A stretch of 57,676 nt of DNA from Segetibacter sp. (GTDB lineage Bacteria > Bacteroidota > Bacteroidia > Chitinophagales > Chitinophagaceae), in assembly GCF_025963695.1 (NCBI RefSeq), contig NZ_JAOQAH010000101.1, positions 1 through 57,676 on the forward strand, read 5' to 3'. Position numbers and translations under genes: made by a program. The notes under the pieces are model-generated. The model had not been told where the DNA came from. It was given only the letters and a program-made list of their open reading frames with translations, and did not search any database. Below, piece after piece: positions 16,646 through 26,593 of the stretch (positions are counted from its first letter, which is position 1; every line of letters begins with the position of its first letter).

Positions 16646-18520
16646 TTACTTTGTTAGTTCGAGCACGAGTGCTGTTTTACCGGGCAGGTTAAGTAGAGAT
16701 AAATTAAGAATTGTTTCTCCGGTTATCGCATTACGAGCCCCATTGTAGCCTTTTATTCGCTCGCTGAACCTGGCTGTTTCTAACCTGGTTTCTTTATCGT
16801 TTGTATTAGTGGCAACCATAATGGTTTTATTGTTATCGTATCTAAAATACACATACACTCCTTCGTTTGGCACATATTGCATTAGCTTTCCTGAGTGTAA
16901 GGCCGGCGTATTTTTTCGGTAATTAGCCAGTTTTTTAACGTAATCAAAGGCTTCATTTTCCTTTTTACTTCTACCCCTGCTGGTAAATTTATTATCCTTA
17001 TCTCCCGGAAATCCACCCGGAAAATTTCTGCGTACTTCCGCATCACTTGGGTTTCTTGTATTCTTCATCAAAATTTCGGTACCATAATACCACGATGGAA
17101 TGCCACGTACGGTTAAAAGCCAGGTCACCCCTATTTTATACTTTTCAAAATCCTCCCCGATCATTGATAAAAAACGATCCATATCGTGATTATCAAGTGA
17201 TGTAACGAGTTTCATCGGATCTGCATAAAGGCGGTCTTGCGCCAATGTCTGGTATAATTTACTCACCCCTTCATCCCAACCAAACTTTTGCTTCAACGCG
17301 TCTACAATTGCATAGTTTAACGGAAAATCGAGAGTGCCGGGAAGATTACTCTTAAATGGAAAGTTGACATTGCTTTTTACAAAATACGATAGCGCATAAG
17401 GATTAGAAGCAACCGTTTCGCCAAAGATGTGCATGTTCGGATACTCGGTCAGTAACGCCTGGTTGCAACGATTCATAAAAGCAGGATCATTGTACTTGTA
17501 GGTATCAATTCGCCACGCATCTACATCAAACATTTCAGTAGACCAGATAGCGTGTTGAATTAAATAATTTGCGAGGTAAGGATTTCGAAGGTTTAAATCT
17601 GGAAGGAAGGATGTAAACCAGCCATCTACCAGCAATTTTCGATCTGCCTCTGCCCCATGTGGATCAGCCAGCGCTTGTTCTTTGTGAGTGGTGCCCGTGT
17701 ACACGGGCCAGTTATTAAACCAGTCTTTTGACGGAGGATCTTTATACATCCAATGATCGTCGCTAACGTGGTTGTATACTGCATCCTGTACCAGCTTCAT
17801 ACCTCGTTGATGCAATGATTTCGAAAACTGTATGTAACCATCATTTCCACCAAAGCGACGATCAACTTTATAATGGTCTGTAAAATGATACCCGTGGTAA
17901 CCTGCCTGCATTCGGTCGGGCGCTTCCTGTTTAAGTTGCTCGTCGTTTTCAACCACCGGGGTTGGCCAAACGGCGGTAACCCCTAATTCCTGCAAATAAT
18001 CAAGATGATCCGAAATGCCTTTTAAATCGCCACCATGTCGTAAAACCGGGTTGTTCGCGTCGGCGCTGGTATCAGCCATATCAACGAACTTGTCATTAGT
18101 GGTATCACCATTTGCAAAACGATCGGGCATCAGCAGGTAAATAAAATCTGCTGATGTAACTCCCGTTCCCCTGGCTTTGTTCTCCCGTGCTTTCAGCACA
18201 TAAGGCCGGCTGAGCGTTCTTGTTCCTGACTTTCCAACAATGTTACATGTTCCTGGCTTTGCTGATGCAGCAATGGAAATATCAAGAAATATATAATTGG
18301 GGTTTTCGGCTTTACTTGTCTTTATAAGCCTAACCCCCGGATAACTGATGGAGTAAGAAAGGTTGGCCACGTTTTGCCCGTACACCAATAGCTGCAGGTT
18401 TTGATTTTTCATTCCAACCCACCAGTTCGCCGGATCGATGCGTTGTATTTCAATACCGGCTTGAGAATACACGTGAATGCTAATCAGAGTAGAAGTAAGA
18501 AGTACAAGTAAATTCCTCAT
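16646..18520 (-). CDS. Secreted GH13 alpha-amylase family enzyme (cyclomaltodextrinase/neopullulanase-like)
   Basis: The ATG at 18520 is preferred because it starts a clear signal peptide (MRNLLVLLTSTLISIHVYS); the frame is open 27 codons upstream. The 624-residue product has an N-terminal beta-sandwich (~22-115, cyclomaltodextrinase-N type), a TIM barrel and a C-terminal sheet domain. GH13 catalytic residues are visible: nucleophile D339 in AWRIDTY, acid/base E368 in FGETV, and D446 in DNHD. Known role: hydrolysis of alpha-1,4-glucans or cyclic and branched maltodextrins in the periplasm. The susCD pair further along makes a starch or dextrin role plausible, although the oxidoreductase between them is unrelated in type. 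Confidence 0.9.
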   Translation of the reverse strand: MRNLLVLLTSTLISIHVYSQAGIEIQRIDPANWWVGMKNQNLQLLVYGQNVANLSYSISYPGVRLIKTSKAENPNYIFLDISIAASAKPGTCNIVGKSGTRTLSRPYVLKARENKARGTGVTSADFIYLLMPDRFANGDTTNDKFVDMADTSADANNPVLRHGGDLKGISDHLDYLQELGVTAVWPTPVVENDEQLKQEAPDRMQAGYHGYHFTDHYKVDRRFGGNDGYIQFSKSLHQRGMKLVQDAVYNHVSDDHWMYKDPPSKDWFNNWPVYTGTTHKEQALADPHGAEADRKLLVDGWFTSFLPDLNLRNPYLANYLIQHAIWSTEMFDVDAWRIDTYKYNDPAFMNRCNQALLTEYPNMHIFGETVASNPYALSYFVKSNVNFPFKSNLPGTLDFPLNYAIVDALKQKFGWDEGVSKLYQTLAQDRLYADPMKLVTSLDNHDMDRFLSMIGEDFEKYKIGVTWLLTVRGIPSWYYGTEILMKNTRNPSDAEVRRNFPGGFPGDKDNKFTSRGRSKKENEAFDYVKKLANYRKNTPALHSGKLMQYVPNEGVYVYFRYDNNKTIMVATNTNDKETRLETARFSERIKGYNGARNAITGETILNLSLLNLPGKTALVLELTK

Positions 18521-19083
18521 TACATTGTTATTGATAAAAATTATAGAATAGACTTCTCCAAAAGTAGCAGCAATATGCAAAAAGTGGCGAATGATTTGCA
18601 TAAGATGATAATCGTTTTTTTAAAAGATTAACCAATTCGTTAAAGACTCAGCACATTGCCTGGCGAAATTTTCAAGTAGCGCTTGCATAAGTATCGGCTT
18701 ATTTAAAACAAGAAGTAAAAAGCTGCTAAAGAAATAAAGGCAGTTGTTTTTGACCTGGCATTCTTTTAACTATTAAACTTTGTTGCGTCGCACTCTTGTA
18801 CTTTAGTCACTCTCTTCTACTTTTTACTTTCACGTATTTGTGGCTTTTTATTTCCTGTCGAAAGAGAAGCATAATTGTTTCCTGTATCTAAGCTAGGTAC
18901 TTATACTACCCGCCCTTTTTTGACTAATTTTTCTATTGAAAGAAATAATATCTTGCTACAGAATTATCGATAGTGTCTTTAGCTGGTCATTGGGCCAAAA
19001 TTCGCAATTTATTAGGGTTAGCAAGAACAATAAATTAAAAGCTTTTAGAAATAAAATTTTCCGGTAATACTAAAGTGAACCAT
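18521..19083. other. Divergent intergenic region GH13 / oxidoreductase
   Basis: 563 bases without a recognised gene. A dyad element sits at 18782-18802. On the minus strand TACTTTTG lies about 45 bases before the GH13 start and resembles a -7 box, without a well-placed TTG. Nothing else was recognised. Confidence 0.45.
18782..18802 (-). repeat. Dispersed dyad element, copy 7
   Basis: The minus strand reads GTACAAGAGTGCGACGCAAC; dyad at 18784-18792. C/G subtype. It shares the GTACAAGAGTG flank with copies 6 and 12. Confidence 0.8.
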
Positions 19084-20454
19084 ATGAATAATTTTAATAA
19101 CCATAGGCGGCAATTTCTTAAAGGTGCTGCTGCATCAATTGCCTTAACCACCCTTGCCTCCAGCGGTATGGGTTTCATTTATGCACCTGGTAAAACTTAC
19201 CGGGTAGCATTAATTGGAACAGGCTGGTATGGCAAAAGCGATTTGTTTAAATTAATTCAGGTTGCGCCGGTAGATGTTGTGGCGCTTTGCGATGTAGACA
19301 AGAACCAGCTTTCAGAGGCTGGTAAAATGGTAAGCCAGCGCCAGAAGTCGGGCAAAGTTCCGGGCTTGTATAGCGACTATCGAAAAATGCTTGCAGAAAA
19401 CCAATTAGATATTGTATTGATTGGAACGCCTGACCATTGGCATGCGCTCACCGCCATCGACTCCATGAAAGCAGGAGCACACGTATATGTTCAAAAACCA
19501 ATCAGTGTAGATGTGATTGAAGGAGAGGCAATGGTGGCTGCAGCCCGCAAGTACAACCGGGTTGTACAGGTAGGTACACAACGCAGAAGCACGCCTCACC
19601 TAATAGATGCAAAGAAAAACATAGTGGATGCGGGGCTGTTAGGCAAAGTGTCTCATGTAGAAATGTGCTGTTATTATCACATGCGAAACAACGGTAATCC
19701 TGCTACACAGCCTGTTCCTGATTTTCTTGATTATGAAATGTATGCCGGACCAGCGCCATTGCTTCCTTATGTTGGTCTGCCTCACAGGGGAGGATGGCGT
19801 TCGCGCATGGAATATAGCAACGGAATAGTAGGGGATATGTGTATTCACATGTTTGATGCTACACGATGGATGCTTGGGTTGGGGTGGCCAAAACGAGTCA
19901 GTTCGACCGGGGGTATTTATGTAAATAAAGGAACAAGGTCGAATATTTCAGATACTCAGTCCGTATTATTCGAATATGATGACCTTAATTGTATTTGGCA
20001 GCACCGCACCTGGGGCACTGCTTCAGATCCTGAATTTCCATGGGCGTTTAAGATTTATGGAGACAAAGGAACACTGCAGGCCGATGTTCATAAGTACAAT
20101 TTCATTCCTGACGGCAAAGGAGAGAAAATTCATAAAGATGTGGTGTACGAAAAAGAAAAATATCCCGAAGATCTCACAGAGCCAGGTATTGAAATTCATA
20201 CAGCACCTGCAACAAGAGGCCATATGCTTAACTTCTTACATGCTATTGAAACAAAAGGCCGGCCGGTAGCAGATATTGAAGAAGGACACATCTCAACGGC
20301 TAGTTGTATTCTCGCTAACTTATCTATGAAGACAGGCAGACCAGCAGTGTACGATCCCAAAAAACGTATAGTTGTTGGAGATCCGGAAATGACTGCACTT
20401 TTAAAACGGCCTTACCGAAAGGGCTGGCAGCACCCTGATCCCAATAAAGTTTAA
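19084..20454 (+). CDS. Gfo/Idh/MocA family oxidoreductase with Tat signal
   Basis: A 456-residue protein from the ATG at 19084 (a GTG three codons earlier is possible). The twin-arginine motif HRRQFLKGAA at the N-terminus predicts folded export. The NAD-binding Rossmann motif is VALIGTGWYG. The family EKP motif reads QKP, keeping the Lys, and GTPDHWHA plus the GDMCIHMFDATRW region are typical. Known role: NAD(P)-dependent oxidation or epimerisation of sugars and related polyols; periplasmic members carry the cofactor out folded. Substrate unknown. It sits convergently beside susCD, so a sugar substrate is a reasonable inference. Confidence 0.9.
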   Translation: MNNFNNHRRQFLKGAAASIALTTLASSGMGFIYAPGKTYRVALIGTGWYGKSDLFKLIQVAPVDVVALCDVDKNQLSEAGKMVSQRQKSGKVPGLYSDYRKMLAENQLDIVLIGTPDHWHALTAIDSMKAGAHVYVQKPISVDVIEGEAMVAAARKYNRVVQVGTQRRSTPHLIDAKKNIVDAGLLGKVSHVEMCCYYHMRNNGNPATQPVPDFLDYEMYAGPAPLLPYVGLPHRGGWRSRMEYSNGIVGDMCIHMFDATRWMLGLGWPKRVSSTGGIYVNKGTRSNISDTQSVLFEYDDLNCIWQHRTWGTASDPEFPWAFKIYGDKGTLQADVHKYNFIPDGKGEKIHKDVVYEKEKYPEDLTEPGIEIHTAPATRGHMLNFLHAIETKGRPVADIEEGHISTASCILANLSMKTGRPAVYDPKKRIVVGDPEMTALLKRPYRKGWQHPDPNKV

Positions 20455-20557
20455 TTTGTTGCTTCGAAAAGGAACATTGAAAAGAAGAGATGATTTATAT
20501 AGTTGGAAGTTAGAGCTTAGGTAAAACCCGTTATGGATCAGAATACTATTAAATAGA

Positions 20558-20592
20558 GAAGCCCCCGTTGCAACTACAACGAGGGCTTCTTT
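20558..20592. terminator. Intrinsic terminator between convergent genes
   Basis: GAAGCCCCCGTTG pairs with CAACGAGGGCTTC (one mismatch) around CAACTA, followed by TTTATTTTC on the plus strand. It closes the oxidoreductase gene and probably also susD from the other side. Confidence 0.9.
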
Positions 20593-20609
20593 ATTTTCAT
20601 CAAGATCTT

Positions 20610-22463
20610 TTACCAATTTGGACTCTGTAACAAAGTTGGAGCATTTGTTATTTCGCTTGTAACCAAGGGGAAATAGTAATTTTTAGAAGTAAAAACTCTG
20701 TCCTCTAATTTGAAGCGCTGCATTTTATACTTTACCCCCTGAACGTCGAACGTTCCTGTAGGGTCAGCAACAGGCCGCATGCCATGTGCATATCTTTGTG
20801 TTTTAGGGTAAGGCCATACCGAAGGCGGAATTGTTGACGACTTGTATGCCGCTTCCCTTGCAAGTTCCTCAGGAGAATCTGGCTCTAAATTCCAACGGGC
20901 ATAGAAGTATCGCTTGTTCTCATAGAAGTGTTCTACCCGGCGCTCCCTTTGAATGTATTTATGAAGTGCAGCCTGGTTTAATCCTGGAGGAACCGGTGCC
21001 ATGAAAGAACGCGCACGTAAATTATTTAGTACAGTATATGCCTCAGGGCTTCCTCCATTCAATTTGTTTATTGCCTCAGCATATATTAATTGAATTTCCG
21101 GTAAGCGAATAGCAGGAAAATGTAACTGCCAACCACCGCTACGCTTCCAATCTTCGTGATAAAACTTGCGCAGGTAATAGCCGGTTGAAGTAGCATTACT
21201 GGCACCAATTCTGTCGGCACCAGTAGCCGTATTAATAATTTTGTTTTGATACATTGCGCCATGATACATTATATCAGAATAAAAACGAGGGTCGCGCTTT
21301 TCGTAGGGCAGGTTTTCATCAAAACCCTTTGCTTTCGCCTGTGGATCATATGTTGCATATCCAAAACCGTCATTTCCAACAAATTCATATTCGTCAACCT
21401 GTTCTTGTAAAGGTTGTAAACGCGAACCTCCTCCGTATGATGGCGGTATATGGTCACCTTGCCAAGCTTCGTTCTTGTTGTTGGTAATAATGAGAATGTA
21501 CTCATTCTGCAAAGAAGCTCCGTCAATGTAAATCTGCTTAATTCTTGCATATACCTTATTATTACTTTCCGCCTGGAAGTCAGAACCTTTACCCGTGTAA
21601 AGACTGTAACGAGGTGCTGCATTATTCTTAAGATCCATAACAGCTTTCGCAGCATCAGCAGCTAGTTTCCATTTATTTTCGTCGTAAGCACTATATGTTT
21701 CTTTGCCAGCACGACTGTCATTACCGGGTAACTTTCCACCGTTGTACATTGGGCTAGCATTCATGTAAAGAATGATTGCCTTTAATGCCATTGCTGCACC
21801 TTTATCAACTCTTCCGTACTCTATATCCAAGTGGCGCACAGGTAATTCTGCGATGGCAAAGTCAAGGTCTGCCAGAATTTTTTTAAGAAAGCTCGGCCAT
21901 GGTTCACGAACAAATGCAACATCTCCGGCTAAATCTGCTACACGATCCATGTAAACAATATCGCCATACCACCGGGTTGCGAGGAAGTGAAGGTATGCAC
22001 GTATGAAACGGACTTCTGCAACACGATTTTTTAAGTCGCCTGGTTGAAGAGGGTTGTCTGGAGATTTATATTTTTCTACCCCTGCAATAAATACATTCGC
22101 TCTGCGGATGGAAGTATAGAAATCGTTCCAATACATTCCGTTTGCTTTACTGGGCATTCCGATAGAAGGGCCAAAACTTCCGAAGTTGAACTGGTCGGGG
22201 ATCGCTTGTTCTACCTGCGTTCCTTTACATTCATCGGTTATTCCTGATATTGAAAAGTCCTGAAGTCCTACAATTCCACGGTCGCGGTCGCGCATGTCTC
22301 TATACAGCCGGTTAGCTGCACCATTTACCTGGTCCCAGTTGCTAAAAGCCGTCTGTTCATTAATTTGATTGTCGGGCTGCCTGTCCAGAAACTTCGAGCA
22401 GGAGTTAAATAATAAGATAGCGGCCGGAAGGATTATTAAAGAAAGATATTTAGTGATTTTCAT
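20610..22463 (-). CDS. RagB/SusD family nutrient-uptake lipoprotein
   Basis: A 617-residue SusD-type surface lipoprotein: signal peptide with lipobox ending at C22 (FNSCSKFLD), then the FLDRQPDNQI start and TPR-like N-terminal helices (VRFIRAYLHFLATRWYG). The C-terminal RxxEhfyEnkRyFyaRW-like region (RRVEHFYENKRYFYARW) is the classic SusD signature. Known role: caps the SusC channel and binds glycan at the cell surface. Ten bases separate it from susC upstream. Glycan specificity cannot be read from sequence. Confidence 0.95.
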   Translation of the reverse strand: MKITKYLSLIILPAAILLFNSCSKFLDRQPDNQINEQTAFSNWDQVNGAANRLYRDMRDRDRGIVGLQDFSISGITDECKGTQVEQAIPDQFNFGSFGPSIGMPSKANGMYWNDFYTSIRRANVFIAGVEKYKSPDNPLQPGDLKNRVAEVRFIRAYLHFLATRWYGDIVYMDRVADLAGDVAFVREPWPSFLKKILADLDFAIAELPVRHLDIEYGRVDKGAAMALKAIILYMNASPMYNGGKLPGNDSRAGKETYSAYDENKWKLAADAAKAVMDLKNNAAPRYSLYTGKGSDFQAESNNKVYARIKQIYIDGASLQNEYILIITNNKNEAWQGDHIPPSYGGGSRLQPLQEQVDEYEFVGNDGFGYATYDPQAKAKGFDENLPYEKRDPRFYSDIMYHGAMYQNKIINTATGADRIGASNATSTGYYLRKFYHEDWKRSGGWQLHFPAIRLPEIQLIYAEAINKLNGGSPEAYTVLNNLRARSFMAPVPPGLNQAALHKYIQRERRVEHFYENKRYFYARWNLEPDSPEELAREAAYKSSTIPPSVWPYPKTQRYAHGMRPVADPTGTFDVQGVKYKMQRFKLEDRVFTSKNYYFPLVTSEITNAPTLLQSPNW

Positions 22464-22473
22464 AATTTTCTAA

Positions 22474-25400
22474 TTAAAATGTTACGTACATACCAAAGTT
22501 TATTACTCGCTGTATAGGATACCAGTCTCCGCCTGTATTAGTTTCGGGGTCAACATCGTACTTTTTCAATTTGTCCCAGGTTAAAAGGTTCAGCCCTTGC
22601 ACGTAAAAGCGAGTCTTTGAAAATCCAACCCTTTTCAATAAGCTGTTTGGTAGAGAGTATCCAACCTCTAAGCTTTTTAGACGTATGTAAGAGGCATCAG
22701 AAAGAAATAGTGAACTATTGGGATTTTTGTTATTTACATAAGTCCCGTAGTGTAAAGCCGGGTAAGTGGCTGTCGCAGCTGTGGCAGGTGTCCAACGATC
22801 CAGATGAAAAGGTTTTACCCTTCCGATAATATCCTGGCCATATGTTGGAAAGTCATAGGAAGCGGCATCTATTAACAGAACGCTGGTGTTTGTAGCGCCC
22901 TGAAATAACAGGCTCATATCAAATCCTTTGTAGGAAACTCCCATTGGTACACCAAACTGGATCTCAGGATTGCGGGGATTTCCCTTTGCTATTCTGTCTT
23001 CCTGGTCTGTAATCTGGCCATCTCCGTTTTGATCTTTGTAAACCACGTCTCCCGGAATTACTTTACCCCATTTTTGATAAACCTGTGCATTTAATTTGTC
23101 AGCTTCTGCCTGGTCTCTAACAAAGTGATCGAATTCATAAACAAACTGTTGTCCTATACGTTTACCCGTACGGTTTGCATAAGCAACAGATTTTCCATCT
23201 GGTGCCACACGTTGTACCTCATCAATAAACATAATCTTATTTCTTGCAAATGAGAAGTTGGGTCTGATGTAATAACCGAAGTTCCTTCCTATTTTATCAG
23301 TCCAGCCAACCTCAAGCTCGAAGCCTTTATTGTTTACTATCCCAAGATTTAGCTGCGGAGAGCTTTGGCCAACAACAGCCGACAAGTTTCTCGTTCCATT
23401 GGTTCCAGGTTGGGTTAGAATGTCGTAACGATGCTCGTAGAAAATATCCGCCGTGATACTAAACTTGTTTTTTAGTGTTCTTATCTCGAAACCCAAATTT
23501 GATTTTCTTGCTTTCTCCCAGGTTAAGTTTGGATTGGCAAGATTACCCTCGAGCACGTTTGCGGGAACGCCCGAATTCAAATCCATACCGAAATTATAGG
23601 AATCACCATTGGTATTAAAAAACTGGAGATATCCGAATCTGTTTCCCGGTAATTGATCGCTTCCTACAAGCCCGTAAGATCCTCTTACTTTTAAATAATC
23701 GATAAACTTATACTTTTTCATGAAATCCTCATTAGTGGCGACCCAGCCAACCGCCACCGCTGGAAAAAGACCATATCTACGGCCTTTGGCAAAATTCTCA
23801 GAACCATTATAAGCTGCATTTATTTCAAACAAGTATTTCTCGGCGTAGTTATAAGTTGTTCTAAAGGCCAATCCCTGGCTTGCAAAAGGAACATCGTTTT
23901 GAAATATGCGCTTTGTTTGAGTACCTAATACCAATGCGGTAACGTTATGAACTCCGAAAGAGCGGGCATAGTTTAAGGAACCCTGAATATTGTTTTTACG
24001 TTGAGGTTGTGGAGTACGTGCATCAAAGCCATTATTCATCGTGTTATTTGCAATACGACGAGGTGAAGCATAAGCACCATTGTAGTGCCCTCCGTTCATG
24101 TAAACATCAACTCCGACCTGGGGGTAAAAAGTAGCATAGCCACCATATTCCCGGTAACCCTCAGATTCATGAGGTATGGTTCTATCCACCGTATTTCCAG
24201 CTTGGTTGTCATACGAAAATTGCAAATCAAATACTAATCCCTTGGTTATAAAATCAAGCTTGTGACCCAATGCAAAACTTCCATCCATAAAGGTCTTGTA
24301 TTCATTAATAAAGCCTGAGTAAGCCAACTCACCAAGAATATTATATCTGTATAATTGTGTTCCGAAAAGTAGCCCTTCAGGATGTTTGGCTATATGAGAC
24401 CTGTTTGCAACATTATCATTGTTTTCGTTAATAACAGGATAGATAGAGGGCTGAGTATTCGCAATGTTTACAATTCTGGCAGCAGTAGTTCCAGGGGCAA
24501 TCCTATTCTGAATTCGACCGCCAAGACTCATTCTTGCATAAAAATTATCTGTAATGTTGATATCTATATTGGATCTGAAGTTATACCTCTTAAAGACTGC
24601 ATTCGTATTGTTAGGCCCAACATCAGTGTGTTTATAGTTTCCGTTTTGATTCATATAACCGCCTAAAATAAAGTACTTGGCGGTTTTTGTACCACCCTGA
24701 ATAGTTAAGCTATAATCTTGCTGCATGCTAGGTTTGAAGGCATAATCAAAAAGGTTGGTGTTGTAACCAAGTCCGTCTGAGTTGTCTCCTACTGCTTTTC
24801 TATAATTCTCTATCTGTCCAGGTGTGAAAAGTGCTGAGGAGGTATTTGGATTGTCATTCAGCCTCGCTTCATTGTACAGTGTTGCGTAGTCTGCAGATCC
24901 AAGGTATTGCGGAAACCTTACAGGCGAAGAAATACCGCTTGCGGCTTTAAACGTAACATTCGCTTTTTCCATGTTTCTTCCTCTTCGCGTAGTAACTAAG
25001 ATTACGCCATTAGCTCCTCTAACTCCATAGACTGCAGTTGCAGAAGCATCCTTTAAAATAGATAATGACTCCACCTCTTCCGGGTTCAAATATTGGAAAT
25101 CCCGCTCTATACCATCAACCATTACAATAGGTCTTTGTGCGCTATTACCTGTGTTATAAGTGGAGGCGCCACGAATAAAGATTTCACTTTGATCAACGCC
25201 CGGCTCTCCGCCGCTAAACTGATTTGCCATTAATCCAGGCATTCTTCCGGCAAGAGCGTTAGACAAGTTAGTAGTAGGACTTTGTCTTAGCTCTTTGGTA
25301 GTTATTGTGGAGATTGCTCCGGTTACTGTCACTTTTTTCTGTGTACCAAAACCTACAACAACTACGTCATCAAGCGACGAGGCTTCTGCGCTTAATGTAA

Positions 25401-25758
25401 TATCAATCCTTGTCTTACCCTGAACAGGAACAGTAATTGTCTTAAATCCTACAAAGCTAAAAGTTACTTCGGCAGTTTCTGAAACGGAGAGGGAATAGTT
25501 ACCATTATTATCTGTACTAACGCCACCTTTTTGACCGACTATTGAAACAGATACACCTGCAAGGGGAATACCTTTGTCATCTTTTACGTTTCCTTTTACC
25601 GGAATTACAGCCAGGGGAGAAGCTACTACTTTCTCTTTTCCTTTTTCCCTCGCACTTATGTCGTTATAAGTGCTAAATAATAAAACAGCGGTTAGTTTAA
25701 GAACCAGCAACCCTTTAATAGTTATTGCCATTCTTCGGAGTTCACGTGCTTTTCTCAT
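22474..25758 (-). CDS. SusC/RagA family TonB-linked outer-membrane transporter
   Basis: A 1094-residue TonB-dependent channel. After a signal region (~10-36) come a carboxypeptidase-regulatory-like domain (~50-125, KGNVKDDKGIPLAGVSVSI), the SusC junction DDVVVVGFGTQKK, a plug domain with FIRGASTYN and VDGIERD...YGVRGANGVILVTT, and a C-terminal barrel ending in a beta-strand with aromatic terminus (FGMYVTF). There is no N-terminal STN domain, so direct sigma/anti-sigma signalling through it is unlikely. Known role: energised uptake of oligosaccharides with SusD. No dedicated regulator (SusR, HTCS or ECF pair) is encoded beside it. Confidence 0.95.
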   Translation of the reverse strand: MRKARELRRMAITIKGLLVLKLTAVLLFSTYNDISAREKGKEKVVASPLAVIPVKGNVKDDKGIPLAGVSVSIVGQKGGVSTDNNGNYSLSVSETAEVTFSFVGFKTITVPVQGKTRIDITLSAEASSLDDVVVVGFGTQKKVTVTGAISTITTKELRQSPTTNLSNALAGRMPGLMANQFSGGEPGVDQSEIFIRGASTYNTGNSAQRPIVMVDGIERDFQYLNPEEVESLSILKDASATAVYGVRGANGVILVTTRRGRNMEKANVTFKAASGISSPVRFPQYLGSADYATLYNEARLNDNPNTSSALFTPGQIENYRKAVGDNSDGLGYNTNLFDYAFKPSMQQDYSLTIQGGTKTAKYFILGGYMNQNGNYKHTDVGPNNTNAVFKRYNFRSNIDINITDNFYARMSLGGRIQNRIAPGTTAARIVNIANTQPSIYPVINENNDNVANRSHIAKHPEGLLFGTQLYRYNILGELAYSGFINEYKTFMDGSFALGHKLDFITKGLVFDLQFSYDNQAGNTVDRTIPHESEGYREYGGYATFYPQVGVDVYMNGGHYNGAYASPRRIANNTMNNGFDARTPQPQRKNNIQGSLNYARSFGVHNVTALVLGTQTKRIFQNDVPFASQGLAFRTTYNYAEKYLFEINAAYNGSENFAKGRRYGLFPAVAVGWVATNEDFMKKYKFIDYLKVRGSYGLVGSDQLPGNRFGYLQFFNTNGDSYNFGMDLNSGVPANVLEGNLANPNLTWEKARKSNLGFEIRTLKNKFSITADIFYEHRYDILTQPGTNGTRNLSAVVGQSSPQLNLGIVNNKGFELEVGWTDKIGRNFGYYIRPNFSFARNKIMFIDEVQRVAPDGKSVAYANRTGKRIGQQFVYEFDHFVRDQAEADKLNAQVYQKWGKVIPGDVVYKDQNGDGQITDQEDRIAKGNPRNPEIQFGVPMGVSYKGFDMSLLFQGATNTSVLLIDAASYDFPTYGQDIIGRVKPFHLDRWTPATAATATYPALHYGTYVNNKNPNSSLFLSDASYIRLKSLEVGYSLPNSLLKRVGFSKTRFYVQGLNLLTWDKLKKYDVDPETNTGGDWYPIQRVINFGMYVTF

Positions 25759-26226
25759 GTTTTGGTCGTTGATTTAATGGTCAAGTTATAATTGGTGTTT
25801 TTAGAACTCTGCTAGAGATAAGTGCAGACAAGGCGGAATACTTCATTTTAATACAAGTAAAAGAGGATGTTTTAATGATTAGATAATCAGGTAATAAAAA
25901 AAGTAAACAGAATAAAAGGCATCGATTAAAAGTGATATATAAGATACGACAATGTCTTTTGGACTTTTAAAAGAGATAATTTAGGAATCTTGTCGAGGGA
26001 GAAGCCGCAATCTTCGCAAGTCTATGGGTATGCTTGACCCTCTAATTGTTTAGACACCAATGATACAGAAAAAAGTTAAAGTATGTTAAAAATTCTTTTT
26101 TATTTTGGAAAAGTCAACTTGTAGATTGGTGCTCTTGTGTTCTTACTTAATTTAGATTCATACCCATCCGCCAAAACTTATTATAGTTTTATTAAAGTAA
26201 CACCCATTAGTACTCAAAACTCCTTA
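25759..26226. other. Divergent intergenic region upstream of susC
   Basis: 468 bases. An open frame continues 30 codons ahead of the small membrane protein (from 26137), but it lacks a convincing start. No dyad element was found here. The sequence is AT-rich and presumably holds the susC promoter; a TATAACTTG close to a -7 box lies about 45 bases before the susC start. Confidence 0.4.
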
Positions 26227-26577
26227 ATGCTATCAAGATTTTTAACTAAAGTACTTATTACAGCAATTGCTTCCTTACTAGCATCTTACTTGCTAAGGGG
26301 TGTTTATATCAACAGTATTCAAACTGCAATTATTCTTGCTATTGTTCTTGCGTTGCTAAATAATTTTATAAAACCGATACTCATTATACTGACTTTACCT
26401 ATAACACTATTGACCCTTGGACTTTTTCTAATTGTTATTAATGTACTTATTATAAAGTGGGCATCTGATTTAGTGCCAGGCTTTAAAGTAGACGGATGGT
26501 GGAGTGCATTGTTATTTAGTTTATTACTTTCAGTTGTCACCTCGCTCATGGAAGGACTGGTAGGGAACAGAAAATAG
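26227..26577 (+). CDS. Small four-helix membrane protein, phage holin superfamily IV-like (PF04020 type)
   Basis: A 116-residue protein from the ATG at 26227 with about four hydrophobic segments. The phrases LALLNNFIKPILIILTLPITLLTLGLF and VPGFKVDGWWSAL match the family once named mycobacterial 4-TMS phage holin. Despite the name, chromosomal members are widespread in bacteria without phage context, and none is seen here. Role unknown. Single gene, with a decayed dehydrogenase gene 17 bases downstream. Confidence 0.85.
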   Translation: MLSRFLTKVLITAIASLLASYLLRGVYINSIQTAIILAIVLALLNNFIKPILIILTLPITLLTLGLFLIVINVLIIKWASDLVPGFKVDGWWSALLFSLLLSVVTSLMEGLVGNRK

Positions 26578-26593
26578 TAAAGCTTATTTATTA

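Noticed and set aside
26227..26577. Holin-like protein as evidence of a prophage
   Set aside because: This family is widespread on chromosomes and there are no other phage genes, attachment sites or composition changes around it.
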